From Myxococcus guangdongensis (GTDB lineage Bacteria > Myxococcota > Myxococcia > Myxococcales > Myxococcaceae): DNA of 64,000 bases. The stretch covers positions 372,001 through 436,000 of the forward strand of contig NZ_JAJVKW010000003.1 of the NCBI RefSeq assembly GCF_024198255.1, in the 5' to 3' direction. The translations under genes and the position numbers were made by a program. Shown here in pieces: positions 51,138-58,564 of the stretch. Position 1 is the stretch's first letter; every line of letters begins with the position of its first letter. A model generated the notes under the pieces. That model had not been told where the DNA came from, made no database searches, and worked only from the letters and a program-made list of their open reading frames with translations.

Positions 51138-51674
51138 CTACAGCTCGCGCGACATCAGGAGCCGCAGCTTGCCGGACTTCTTGGACACCACCGTGGCCAC
51201 GGTGGTGAAGCCCGCCTTGCGGTAGAAGCCCACCGCGGGCGCGTTGGACGGGTCCACGCGCAGGGCAATGGTCTTGCGGTACATGTCCCGCGCGGCCCGG
51301 AGCGCCTGCTCCAGCACCACCATCCCCAGGCCCTTCTTGCGCAGCTCCGGCTTCACCACGATGTTGCGCAGGTAGGCCGCGCCGGGCACCGGGCCGTCGC
51401 GCTCCACCGTGACGTAGCCGACGATCTGACTCTGCAGCCGGGCCACGTGGATGAAGGGCTTGAGCTGGGTCAGGGCCTTGAGACTGTCCTCCTGCGTCTC
51501 ACCCCGGCTCTTCCAGGGCTCGGAGCCGGCGCGCAGGGCCGCCACCGCCGTCATGTCCTCGTCGGTGGGCAGGGTGAACTTCACCGCCGCCATCAGGTCG
51601 TTGGGGAGGCCCACCACATCCAGCACCGGGGCTGGGGCCATCTCCATGCCCGGGTCCACCTGCTTCATCGTCAT
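51138..51674 (-). CDS. GNAT-family acetyltransferase
   Basis: The protein has 178 residues from ATG 51674, six bases after GGAGGAG; an ATG at 51680 touches the ribosome-binding site and is less likely. GNAT motifs are FIHVARLQSQIVGYVTVE, AAYLRNIVVKPELRKKGLGMVVLEQAL and ALRVDPSNAPAVGFYRKAGFTTV. The acetyl-CoA loop is RKKGLG. It acetylates an unknown small molecule or protein in the cytoplasm. An N-terminal extension of about 30 residues precedes the domain. It is divergent from the MglA-like gene across a 289-base gap that holds a TATAAA-containing stretch (51895-51900), the only clear AT-rich promoter-like site there. Confidence 0.9.
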   Translation of the reverse strand: MTMKQVDPGMEMAPAPVLDVVGLPNDLMAAVKFTLPTDEDMTAVAALRAGSEPWKSRGETQEDSLKALTQLKPFIHVARLQSQIVGYVTVERDGPVPGAAYLRNIVVKPELRKKGLGMVVLEQALRAARDMYRKTIALRVDPSNAPAVGFYRKAGFTTVATVVSKKSGKLRLLMSREL

Positions 51675-51963
51675 CGCCATCTCCTCCGTCGCGCTGCGAT
51701 CCTAACCGCACCCCCGCCACCGGTGCACGCGGTGATTCCGCGCACATTGTCTTCTCAAGTGAGGAGTTTGCCTCCCCCTGGAACGAGAGGGTCGGATTCG
51801 GGTCAACCCCACCTTCGCCGGCCCCATTCCGGGGCAAAGGCCCCGCTTCCACGGCCGCCATCCAGCCGGCCTTCCGCGAAGCAAGCGTTCCCACTATAAA
51901 AACCCTGGTCGTCACCGGAGGGCTGGCCTCTCCTCCCCTCGACTCCGCCTGCCCGAGCACCCC

Positions 51964-52683
51964 TTGCAACTGAACCACGCCCAGCGCGAGCTGACGCTCA
52001 AGATCGTCTACTACGGTCCCGGACTCAGCGGGAAGACGACGAACCTGCGTCAGCTCCACGCCCGCGCGTACCCGGAGGTCCGGGGTCGGTTGCTGACGGT
52101 GGACACGCACGACGACCGGACCCTGTTCTTCGATCTGCTGCCTGTCTTCTTCTCCACGTCCTCGGGCTTCAAGGTGAAGGTGAAGCTCTTCACCGTGCCC
52201 GGGCAGGTCATCCACAACGCCACCCGGCGCATCGTGTTGCAGGGCGCCGACGCGGTGGTGTTCATCGCGGACAGCCGCCACGGCGCGACCGCGGAGAACA
52301 ACGCCTACTGGCGCAACCTGCAGGACAACATGAAGGAGAACGGGCTGGACCCCGTGCAGGTGCCCGTCGTCATCCAGTTCAACAAGCGGGATTTGCCCGA
52401 CGCGCGCACGGACGCGGAGCTGGAGGAGGCGCGCAAGCGCGGCGGGGAGGCCGTGGTGGGCGCGGTGGCCCTCAAGGGCGAGGGCGTGCTGGAGACCTTC
52501 CACGCCGTGGCGCAGGCGGCCTACCGGCGGCTGGACGCGCGCGCGCACCTGGCGCGCAACGTGGGCCTCACCGAGCTGGAGTTCCTCTCCCAGGTCTTCG
52601 GCCGCATGGACCTGTCGGGCACCGCGCTGGCCGGGCGCTACGCCGCCGTCACCCGCGACGAGCAGGTGGGGGGCGGGCGATGA
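51964..52683 (+). CDS. MglA-like Ras-family GTPase
   Basis: The protein has 239 residues from TTG 51964. P-loop is GPGLSGKT (18-25), switch region with R52 in DRTLFFD, TVPGQ (77-81) in place of the usual DxxG, and NKRD (140-143). R52 and Q81 align with R53 and Q82 of Myxococcus MglA, the residues used for MglB-stimulated hydrolysis. MglA sets front-rear polarity in gliding and pilus motility. The family lacks the Walker-B Asp. A C-terminal extension of about 45 residues is beyond MglA's length. No MglB/roadblock gene is adjacent. Its end overlaps the PocR-kinase start in ATGA. Confidence 0.93.
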   Translation: MQLNHAQRELTLKIVYYGPGLSGKTTNLRQLHARAYPEVRGRLLTVDTHDDRTLFFDLLPVFFSTSSGFKVKVKLFTVPGQVIHNATRRIVLQGADAVVFIADSRHGATAENNAYWRNLQDNMKENGLDPVQVPVVIQFNKRDLPDARTDAELEEARKRGGEAVVGAVALKGEGVLETFHAVAQAAYRRLDARAHLARNVGLTELEFLSQVFGRMDLSGTALAGRYAAVTRDEQVGGGR

Positions 52684-54185
52684 GCGGCGGCTACCAGGGC
52701 AGCGTGCCCCCGGAGGGCTCGCGCCGCGAGTCCGTCCTCCAGCGCCGGCTGTCCCTGGGTGAGATGCTGGACCTCCCGTCGTTCTCGGAGGTGGTGAAGA
52801 GCTTCAGCGAGCTGTACCGCGTGGGCATCAAGGTGCTCGACGCGCGCGGCACCAAGCTGGCCGACGTGAAGGTGGGCCACGGCGACTTCTGCGCGTACGT
52901 CTTCTCCTTCCCGGACGGCCGCTCGCGCTGCACCGCCACCGTGGCGCGCGTGAAGGACGGCCCCGTCGTCCCGCTCAACGGCGCGCGCGTGGCCCAGGGC
53001 GACGGCGCGGAGGAGGCGGGCCTCATCGCGCTGCCGTGCTTCACCGGCCTGCGCTACCTGGTGATGCCGGTGCGCTGGGAAGGGGACTTCCTGGGCCGCG
53101 TCATCCTGGGGCCCTTCACCCCCGAGGAGCTGGGCGACTTCCCGGAGACCCTCACGGACATCTCCGCGCTGGAGCTCACGCGCGCGCAGGAGCTGGTGTC
53201 CAAGGTGCGCCGCGCGCCCGAGCGCACCGTGGTGCAGGTGCTCACGCACTTCGGCCAGGTGCTCGCCGCGCTCGTCGCCAGCGGCCACCGCACGTACCTG
53301 ACGACGCAGCTGCACATCGAGGCGATGCTGGAGACGCACCGCGAGCTGGAGGCGCAGAACTCGCGCCTGGCGCAGGTGAACACGCGCCTCAAGGAACTGG
53401 ACCGGCTCAAGTCCACCTTCCTGGGCACGGTGAGCCACGAGCTGCGCACGCCCTTGGCGTCCATCATCGGCTACTCGGAGATGCTGGCCGAGGGCCTGGC
53501 CGGCGTGCTCAACCCCGAGCAGCTGCTCTACGTGCGCACCATCGTCGAGAAGGGCGAGTCGCTGCTCAACCTCATCTCGTCCATCCTCGACCTGAGCCAG
53601 ATCGAGGCCGGCAAGCTGCGGCTGTCGGTGGGGCCGGTGGACCTGGCCAGCGTCATCCAGACGGCGGTCTCCACCGTGCTGCCCCAGGCGCAGCGCAAGG
53701 GCGTGGAGCTGGAGGTGCGCCTGCCGCCCCTGCCCAGGCCCCGGCTGGCGGGCGACGCGGACAAGCTGCGCCAGGTGCTGGTGAACCTGCTCGCCAACGC
53801 GCTGAAGTTCACCGCGTCCGGAGGCCGGGTGTCGGTGGTGCTGTCGGAGGCGGGCGTCCAGGACGTGCTGGGGCTCACCGGCTACCGCGTCTGCGTGGAG
53901 GACACCGGCGTGGGCATCCGCGAGGACCAGTTCGAGCGCATCTTCCAGAGCTTCTACCAGGTGGACGGCAGCTCCACGCGCGAGCACGGCGGCGCGGGGC
54001 TGGGCCTGGCCATCGTGAAGAGCCTGGTGGAAGGCCACGGCGGCAAGGTGTTCGTGGAGAGCGAGTTCGGACGCGGCTCGCGCTTCACGGTGGTGCTGCC
54101 CATGCAGCCGCCCATCCCCGAGCACGGCCTGCTGGCGGCCCCCGCGCCCGTGCCCGAGCTGCCGCCGGGGCCGGACCGCTTCTGA
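52680..54185 (+). CDS. histidine kinase with N-terminal PocR-type sensory domain
   Basis: The protein has 501 residues. Residues about 28-210 match the PocR/PAS-like sensory domain (GDFCAYVFSFPDGRSRC, LPCFTGLRYLVMPVRWEGDFLGRVILGPF), known from ligand- or metal-sensing regulators. A short coiled coil leads to HisKA with H253 in GTVSHELRTP and HATPase_c (NLLANALKFT, DTGVGI, GAGLGLAIV). No membrane segment and no receiver domain. Start ATG 52680 overlaps the GTPase stop by four bases, so the pair is translationally coupled and likely acts together. The response regulator is not in the window. Confidence 0.93.
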   Translation: MSGGYQGSVPPEGSRRESVLQRRLSLGEMLDLPSFSEVVKSFSELYRVGIKVLDARGTKLADVKVGHGDFCAYVFSFPDGRSRCTATVARVKDGPVVPLNGARVAQGDGAEEAGLIALPCFTGLRYLVMPVRWEGDFLGRVILGPFTPEELGDFPETLTDISALELTRAQELVSKVRRAPERTVVQVLTHFGQVLAALVASGHRTYLTTQLHIEAMLETHRELEAQNSRLAQVNTRLKELDRLKSTFLGTVSHELRTPLASIIGYSEMLAEGLAGVLNPEQLLYVRTIVEKGESLLNLISSILDLSQIEAGKLRLSVGPVDLASVIQTAVSTVLPQAQRKGVELEVRLPPLPRPRLAGDADKLRQVLVNLLANALKFTASGGRVSVVLSEAGVQDVLGLTGYRVCVEDTGVGIREDQFERIFQSFYQVDGSSTREHGGAGLGLAIVKSLVEGHGGKVFVESEFGRGSRFTVVLPMQPPIPEHGLLAAPAPVPELPPGPDRF

Positions 54186-54299
54186 CTCGGGGATGTCGCC
54201 CGGGACTCCCTTCGTTACATGCGCGGGACGTGGCGCGTCGTGCGACGTGTCACACGCATTCCCCCCGGAATGCATCGCCCGGGCGTATTGTCCGCGCCC

Positions 54300-54887
54300 A
54301 TGCTCACTGGACGTCCTTCCGCCGCTTCCTACGTGCTCATCGATGCGGAGAACATCGACTGGGCCGTCTCCAACGTCGTCGGTCGTAAACCCGAGTCGCA
54401 GGACCGCGTGCAGTTCGACCGTCTGGTCGCCTTCTGCGAGAGCTACTTCCCCGCGCCCGTGCGCTGCGTGGTGGTGCTCAACGCGCGCGGCGAGCAGCTG
54501 CCCGACGTGATGATTGGCTTCATCCGCGCGCTGAAGTCCGCGGGCTGCGAGGTGGCGCTGCTCTACGGCCGGCCGGACCAGAAGGTGGTGGACCTGGGCA
54601 TCCTCAAGCTCTTGGAGACCATCCGCACCCAGCGGCCCCATGCGGCCGTGGGCCTGGCCAGCCACGACGGCGGTGACTTCGCCGAGGCCCTCAAGCCCAT
54701 GCTCGAGGAGAAGCGCCAGGTGGCCGTGCTCGGCCTGCGTGAGTACGTCAGCCAGCGCTTCCGCGACTTGGTCCCCGCGGGCCTGAAGATTGTCGACCTG
54801 GAGCTCAACGCGAAGGTGTTCCAGCGCCCGCTGCCCCGGCTGCTGCCGGTCAACGTGGACGAGTTCGACCCGATGCTGTTCGTCTAG
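54300..54887 (+). CDS. NYN-domain protein (LabA-like)
   Basis: The protein has 195 residues from ATG 54300. The fold begins with SYVLIDAENIDWAVSNVVG, the conserved Asp-containing strand of NYN/PIN-like nucleases, and continues with VVVLNARG, GCEVALLYG, KVVDLGILKLLETI and ASHDGGDFAEAL, the SDGDF-like motif that holds catalytic Asp residues. Members are metal-dependent ribonucleases or LabA-type regulators in the cytoplasm. The substrate here is unknown. No strong ribosome-binding site is seen. It is separated by 114 bases from the kinase and may be on its own promoter. Confidence 0.88.
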   Translation: MLTGRPSAASYVLIDAENIDWAVSNVVGRKPESQDRVQFDRLVAFCESYFPAPVRCVVVLNARGEQLPDVMIGFIRALKSAGCEVALLYGRPDQKVVDLGILKLLETIRTQRPHAAVGLASHDGGDFAEALKPMLEEKRQVAVLGLREYVSQRFRDLVPAGLKIVDLELNAKVFQRPLPRLLPVNVDEFDPMLFV

Positions 54888-54909
54888 CGCGCCCTCCACG
54901 CGCACCGCC

Positions 54910-54936
54910 GGCCGGGGCCCCTCCGCGGGCCCGGCC
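54910..54936 (+). terminator. strong GC hairpin after the NYN gene
   Basis: Arms GGCCGGGGCCC and GGGCCCGGCC pair with one bulged G around a six-base loop, 23 bases past the NYN stop. The stem is followed by the pyrimidine-rich run CTTCCTCCTGTCCC. It likely ends the transcript before the VOC operon. Confidence 0.55.
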
Positions 54937-54984
54937 GCCTTCCTCCTGTCCCTGTGCGCCCTCGCCATTGGCGCTTGCGGATGG

Positions 54985-55000
54985 TTAACGGTGGCGTTAA
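54985..55000. promoter_or_regulatory. perfect inverted repeat upstream of the VOC-ArsR-SRPBCC operon
   Basis: TTAACG-GTGG-CGTTAA is a perfect 6+6 palindrome inside a rare AT-rich patch (54983-55021) that lies 44 bases before the VOC start. ArsR-family repressors usually autoregulate by binding such dyads at their own promoters, so it is a candidate operator. Inference from symmetry and position. Confidence 0.4.
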
Positions 55001-55044
55001 ATATTGTCCCAGTGATTAATGACACGTCCGCCAGGAGACACGCC

Positions 55045-55467
55045 ATGAAGCCGGTTCCCGAGGGGTTCTCACGCATCAGTCCCGGGCTGTTCTACGAGGA
55101 CGCGCCCAAGGCCATCGATTGGTTGGAGAAGGCCTTCGGGTTCCAGACGCGGCTGAAGGTGGAGGGCGCGCCGGGCACCATCGTCCACTCGGAGCTGGTG
55201 TATGGCGAGGCCGTCCTCCTGGTGAACTCGGTCTCCTCCAAGTTCCCGGGCCGCACGGTGGGAAGCACGAGCGCGTGCTACCTGATGGTGTACGTGGACG
55301 ACGTAGACGCGCACTGCGCGCGGGCGCGGGCCGCGGGCGCCAGAATCGTCCAGGAGCCGAAGACCACGGACTACGGCGAGGACTACTGGACGGACCGGGG
55401 CTACGGCGCCGAGGACCTGGAGGGCCACTCCTGGTGGTTCGCCCAGCGGCTGTCGTCCAAGGGCTGA
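55045..55467 (+). CDS. VOC-family protein (glyoxalase/bleomycin-resistance fold, PhnB-like)
   Basis: The protein has 140 residues from ATG 55045 with AGGAG seven bases upstream. The first beta-alpha-beta unit (RISPGLFYEDAPKAIDWLEKAFGF) and later YLMVYVDDVDAHCARARAAGARIVQEP, ending in DLEGHSWWFAQR, mark the VOC superfamily. Metal or substrate ligands cannot be assigned with certainty. It probably binds or modifies a small molecule in the cytoplasm. It is four bases upstream of the ArsR gene, so one operon. Confidence 0.9.
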   Translation: MKPVPEGFSRISPGLFYEDAPKAIDWLEKAFGFQTRLKVEGAPGTIVHSELVYGEAVLLVNSVSSKFPGRTVGSTSACYLMVYVDDVDAHCARARAAGARIVQEPKTTDYGEDYWTDRGYGAEDLEGHSWWFAQRLSSKG

Positions 55468-55471
55468 GTCC

Positions 55472-55813
55472 ATGGGAGCCGCCCGCCGCCTCGATGAGAC
55501 CTTCGCCGCGCTGGCCGACCCGACCCGTCGGGGGGTCATCGACCTGCTGCGCGAGGAGCCCCGGCGCGCGGGCGAGCTGGCCGCCGCCTTCGACATGTCC
55601 GCGCCCGCCATGTCCCGTCACCTGCGCGTGCTGCGCAAGACGGGGCTGGTGGAGGAGGAGGCCATCGAGGAGGACGCCCGCGTGAAGGTGTACCGGCTGC
55701 GCCCCGAGCGCTTCGGGGAGCTGCGCGCGTGGCTCGACGAGGTGGAGTCCTTCTGGGGAGATCAGCTCTCCGCGTTCAAGGCCCACGCCGAGCGCACCCG
55801 GAAGAAGACGTGA
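55472..55813 (+). CDS. ArsR-family transcriptional regulator
   Basis: The protein has 113 residues. It is a winged helix of the ArsR type: FAALADPTRRGVIDLLREEP, AGELAAAFDMSAPAMSRHLRVLRKTGLVEE and VYRLRPERF. The cysteine metal-binding motif of true ArsR is missing, as in the subgroup paired with SRPBCC proteins. It probably represses its own operon, possibly through the TTAACG dyad upstream. It lies between the VOC gene (four-base gap) and the SRPBCC gene (16-base gap). Confidence 0.93.
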   Translation: MGAARRLDETFAALADPTRRGVIDLLREEPRRAGELAAAFDMSAPAMSRHLRVLRKTGLVEEEAIEEDARVKVYRLRPERFGELRAWLDEVESFWGDQLSAFKAHAERTRKKT

Positions 55814-55829
55814 GAGTCGAGGCCCCGAG

Positions 55830-56321
55830 ATGACGACGCCCCAGACAGCCCGCGTGACGACCTTCCTCGCCCTGGAGCCCCAGGTGGCCTTCGAGGTCTT
55901 CACCGAGGAGACCAACCTCTGGTGGCGCAAGGGGCCTCGCTTCCGGGGCTCCCGAGCGCCCGACAGCGTGGTGCGCTTCGAGGGCGGCGCCGGAGGCCGG
56001 CTGGTGGAGGAGGACTCCGACGGCGTCTTCGAGATTGGACGCGTGCTGTCGTGGGTGCCCGGCCTCCACCTGCGCTTCGAGTGGCGCGGCCGGAACTTCG
56101 CGCCCGGCGAGCTCACCGAGGTGGACGTGCGCTTCGAGTCCGCCGAGGGCGGCACCCGCGTCGTCCTGGAGCACCGTGGCTGGGAGTCGCTGCGCCCGGA
56201 CCACCCCGTGCGCCACGGCCAGGACGTCGCCGCCTTCCTCGCGACGATGGGCATGTGGTGGGCAAGCCTCACCATCGCGTTGCGCACCGTGGCTTCCCGC
56301 TCGACGCCACGCGTTGGATGA
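55830..56321 (+). CDS. SRPBCC/AHSA1-like domain protein
   Basis: The protein has 163 residues. The opening strand and helix (VTTFLALEPQVAFEVFTEETNLWWRKGPRF), and later GRVLSWVPGLHLRFEWRGRNFAPGE, TRVVLEHRGWESL, match the AHSA1/SRPBCC fold, a helix-grip ligand-binding protein. ArsR-SRPBCC gene pairs are common and are thought to respond to small hydrophobic or stress-related ligands. It closes the VOC-ArsR-SRPBCC operon. The ligand is unknown. Confidence 0.9.
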   Translation: MTTPQTARVTTFLALEPQVAFEVFTEETNLWWRKGPRFRGSRAPDSVVRFEGGAGGRLVEEDSDGVFEIGRVLSWVPGLHLRFEWRGRNFAPGELTEVDVRFESAEGGTRVVLEHRGWESLRPDHPVRHGQDVAAFLATMGMWWASLTIALRTVASRSTPRVG

Positions 56322-56758
56322 CTGTCAGCGATTAGCCCCGTCATAAAATTCCGGAGAACACCCTCGCGGGCATGTATGCTGTTGGCGTCCGGACGTGTGG
56401 CCCCGAGCCCGTCCGGCGCACCTGCCCGCGGATACCCCACTGACACATGTCTCGCGTACGCACCGGACGCGCTTTCGCGTGCGTCCGGGACGCGGCCAGG
56501 GCGCACGCTCGGGACCTGGCGCGTCCTCTCCTGACGCGGCCTGCGTCCGCCCGGATGCGCCTGTGGGTGCAGTCTTGACGCACCCGGGGTCAAGTCCTCA
56601 CATGTCGTGGAGATTCCGTAGTGCGCCTGCATGGATGGCTGGGTGGGATTTGTGGTGAATCCGATTCTGTCTTGTAAATATTTGTTGAATGCTTCATAAG
56701 GGCGCGCGCTGGACAGACGTGGTGAAACCAGTTGTGTCAATCCGAAGAGGGGGAGCAT
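56322..56758. other. 437-base non-coding region with several palindromes and a candidate promoter
   Basis: No gene is supported here. Two hairpins are visible: CCGGACGC/GCGTCCGG (56463-56488) and GGGTGC/GCACCC (56565-56585). Further repeats of CGTCCGG and its complement occur from 56390 to 56540. Near the downstream gene the sequence becomes AT-rich (56665-56700), with a TTGTAA-16-TCATAA arrangement that could be a sigma-70-type promoter for the exported protein at 56759. Confidence 0.4.
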
Positions 56759-58366
56759 ATGGACAAGCGCATCCGGCGCTCGTGTCTTGCTTTGGCATCG
56801 ATTCTGGCTCTCGCCGGCTGTAGCACGCAGGAGGACGTGGTGGAGGCCGAGGCCCCACCCTCCGCGCGGCCGGCGCCGCTGCACTCCGAGCGCGGCGGTA
56901 TCGGCCTCCTGCTCGCCTCGGGCGACAAGTCGGCGATGAGCACGGTGACGGTCAACACGTTCCGCTCGCTCATCGTCACCGAGACGGCCATCGTCAACAA
57001 CTTCACCCTGCGCGAGGTCATGGACCAGCTCGCCGTGCAGAGCGGCGTGGCGGGGATGACGGGCCTGAAGCTCTACCGCCAGCTCTGGGACACGCAGAAC
57101 CCGACGCCGGGCCAGGTCAACCCGAACCAGCACTGCAACGACCAGCTGTCGGGCTCGACCTCCATCTTCAACAGCTTCCCGTACCAGTGCCGCAACGCGG
57201 AGGGCGCGCAGGCCGGCCAGGACCCGTTCAACAACGCGACGCAGGGCTACCGGGCGGTGGGTCTGTTCAACCGCTTCGACCTGGCGCCCGCGGACGGCTC
57301 CAACTGCGGTGAGTACCGCATCGTCTTCGCGCGCAGGTCCGGTGAGAACAGCGCCGTCCAGCGCAACTTCATGATTTTCGAGGCCGTGCTGCCCAACCCC
57401 CACCCGGACGAGGGGCTGGACGGGTGTCTGCCGGTGGCGGAGTTCTGGCAGCGGCTGACGACCAACCCGGACGTGGCCTCGCGCACCCAGCAGCTGCGGA
57501 CGTTCTACCTCCAGGGCCTGCCGGGCTTCCGGCCGGTGGTGCACATCGACAACTACGGCGCGGACACGGCGACCGTCGCGGGCCAGATTCGCACCAACCA
57601 GTTCATGCAGGCCAACTGGCTCCTGCGTGAGTTCAAGCTGCAGAAGACGTGTCTGGCCGGCACGTGCACGTCGCTGAGGGCCATCCTCTCCACGGACAAG
57701 GTGAACCCGTTCGGCCCGCTGTTCAGCCCCACGTCCACGCACAATCGCGCCGAGGACTTCCGCTTCTTCTTCGCCAGCCAGGTGGAGGCGCTCGCCCGCA
57801 ACGACGTCAACCTCTTCAACATGGACGTGCAGGACCAGTTCAACGCGGGCCAGTCCGACGCGCAGGGCACGGAGAACAACTACACCTTCCACTTCGGCAA
57901 CAACGCCTCCGCGCTGCGCACGCTCATCCAGACCGAGCTCACGCGCATCGGCAGCACGCTGACGCCCAACCAGATTGTCTCCCGCGCCAAGGCGCTGTCG
58001 TGCGCGGGCTGCCATGACCTGAGCAACGGCAACAACCTGGGCGGCGGCGTGGTGTGGCCCAACTCGCTGGGCTTCACCCACGTGAGCGAGCTGACGGAGG
58101 AGGGGCCCGAGGGCACGCGCTTCCGCATCTCCCCGGCGCTGACGAACGTCTTCCTGCCGCACCGCAAGGCCGTGCTCGAGGCGTACCTGAGCCGTCCGCG
58201 CCCGTGCCACAACGTGTGCAACCCGGGCAACCCCATCGCCACCCACTGCTCGCCGTGCGCGGAGGCGGTGTGCGAGGGCGACCCGTTCTGCTGCACGGGC
58301 TCCTGGGACGTCATCTGCGTGGAGGCCGCGCAGGACGTCTGCGGCCTGGCGTGCAACGCGCAGTAG
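56759..58366 (+). CDS. lipoprotein with single CxxCH motif and cysteine-rich C-terminus
   Basis: The protein has 535 residues from ATG 56759. Signal peptide ends in lipobox LAGC. The central domain (NRFDLAPADGSNCGEYRIVFAR) has no known name. Near residue 419 there is one CAGCH motif, as in c-type heme sites, followed by DLSNGNNLGGG. The final 50 residues are Cys-rich with GDPFCCTGSWDVICVEAAQDVC, a motif seen repeatedly in exported myxobacterial proteins. It may carry one covalent heme, but a single CxxCH without other support is weak. A hairpin follows. Confidence 0.85.
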   Translation: MDKRIRRSCLALASILALAGCSTQEDVVEAEAPPSARPAPLHSERGGIGLLLASGDKSAMSTVTVNTFRSLIVTETAIVNNFTLREVMDQLAVQSGVAGMTGLKLYRQLWDTQNPTPGQVNPNQHCNDQLSGSTSIFNSFPYQCRNAEGAQAGQDPFNNATQGYRAVGLFNRFDLAPADGSNCGEYRIVFARRSGENSAVQRNFMIFEAVLPNPHPDEGLDGCLPVAEFWQRLTTNPDVASRTQQLRTFYLQGLPGFRPVVHIDNYGADTATVAGQIRTNQFMQANWLLREFKLQKTCLAGTCTSLRAILSTDKVNPFGPLFSPTSTHNRAEDFRFFFASQVEALARNDVNLFNMDVQDQFNAGQSDAQGTENNYTFHFGNNASALRTLIQTELTRIGSTLTPNQIVSRAKALSCAGCHDLSNGNNLGGGVVWPNSLGFTHVSELTEEGPEGTRFRISPALTNVFLPHRKAVLEAYLSRPRPCHNVCNPGNPIATHCSPCAEAVCEGDPFCCTGSWDVICVEAAQDVCGLACNAQ

Positions 58367-58381
58367 TCAGCGACTCCAGGT

Positions 58382-58422
58382 GTCCCGGCGGGCGGTCGTC
58401 GCACCCCCGCGCCCGTCGGGAC
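58382..58422 (+). terminator. hairpin after the CxxCH lipoprotein gene
   Basis: Thirteen-base arms GTCCCG-G-CGGGCG and CGCCCG-T-CGGGAC with one mismatch begin 15 bases past the stop. The loop is 15 bases. No U-tract. Probable terminator before the Hint-domain gene. Confidence 0.45.
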
Positions 58423-58564
58423 GCCTCGCCGTACCAGTCATGAGCGGGCCTTCCGGGAACCCCGCACCCGGCGGGCCCGATGGGGGGGCAGCGGTCCACA
58501 CGCAGGTCTGAGTGTCGTCGGTGTGGTTGTCGTCGGCAGTCCACTGCAGCAGAGGGGGTTACAC

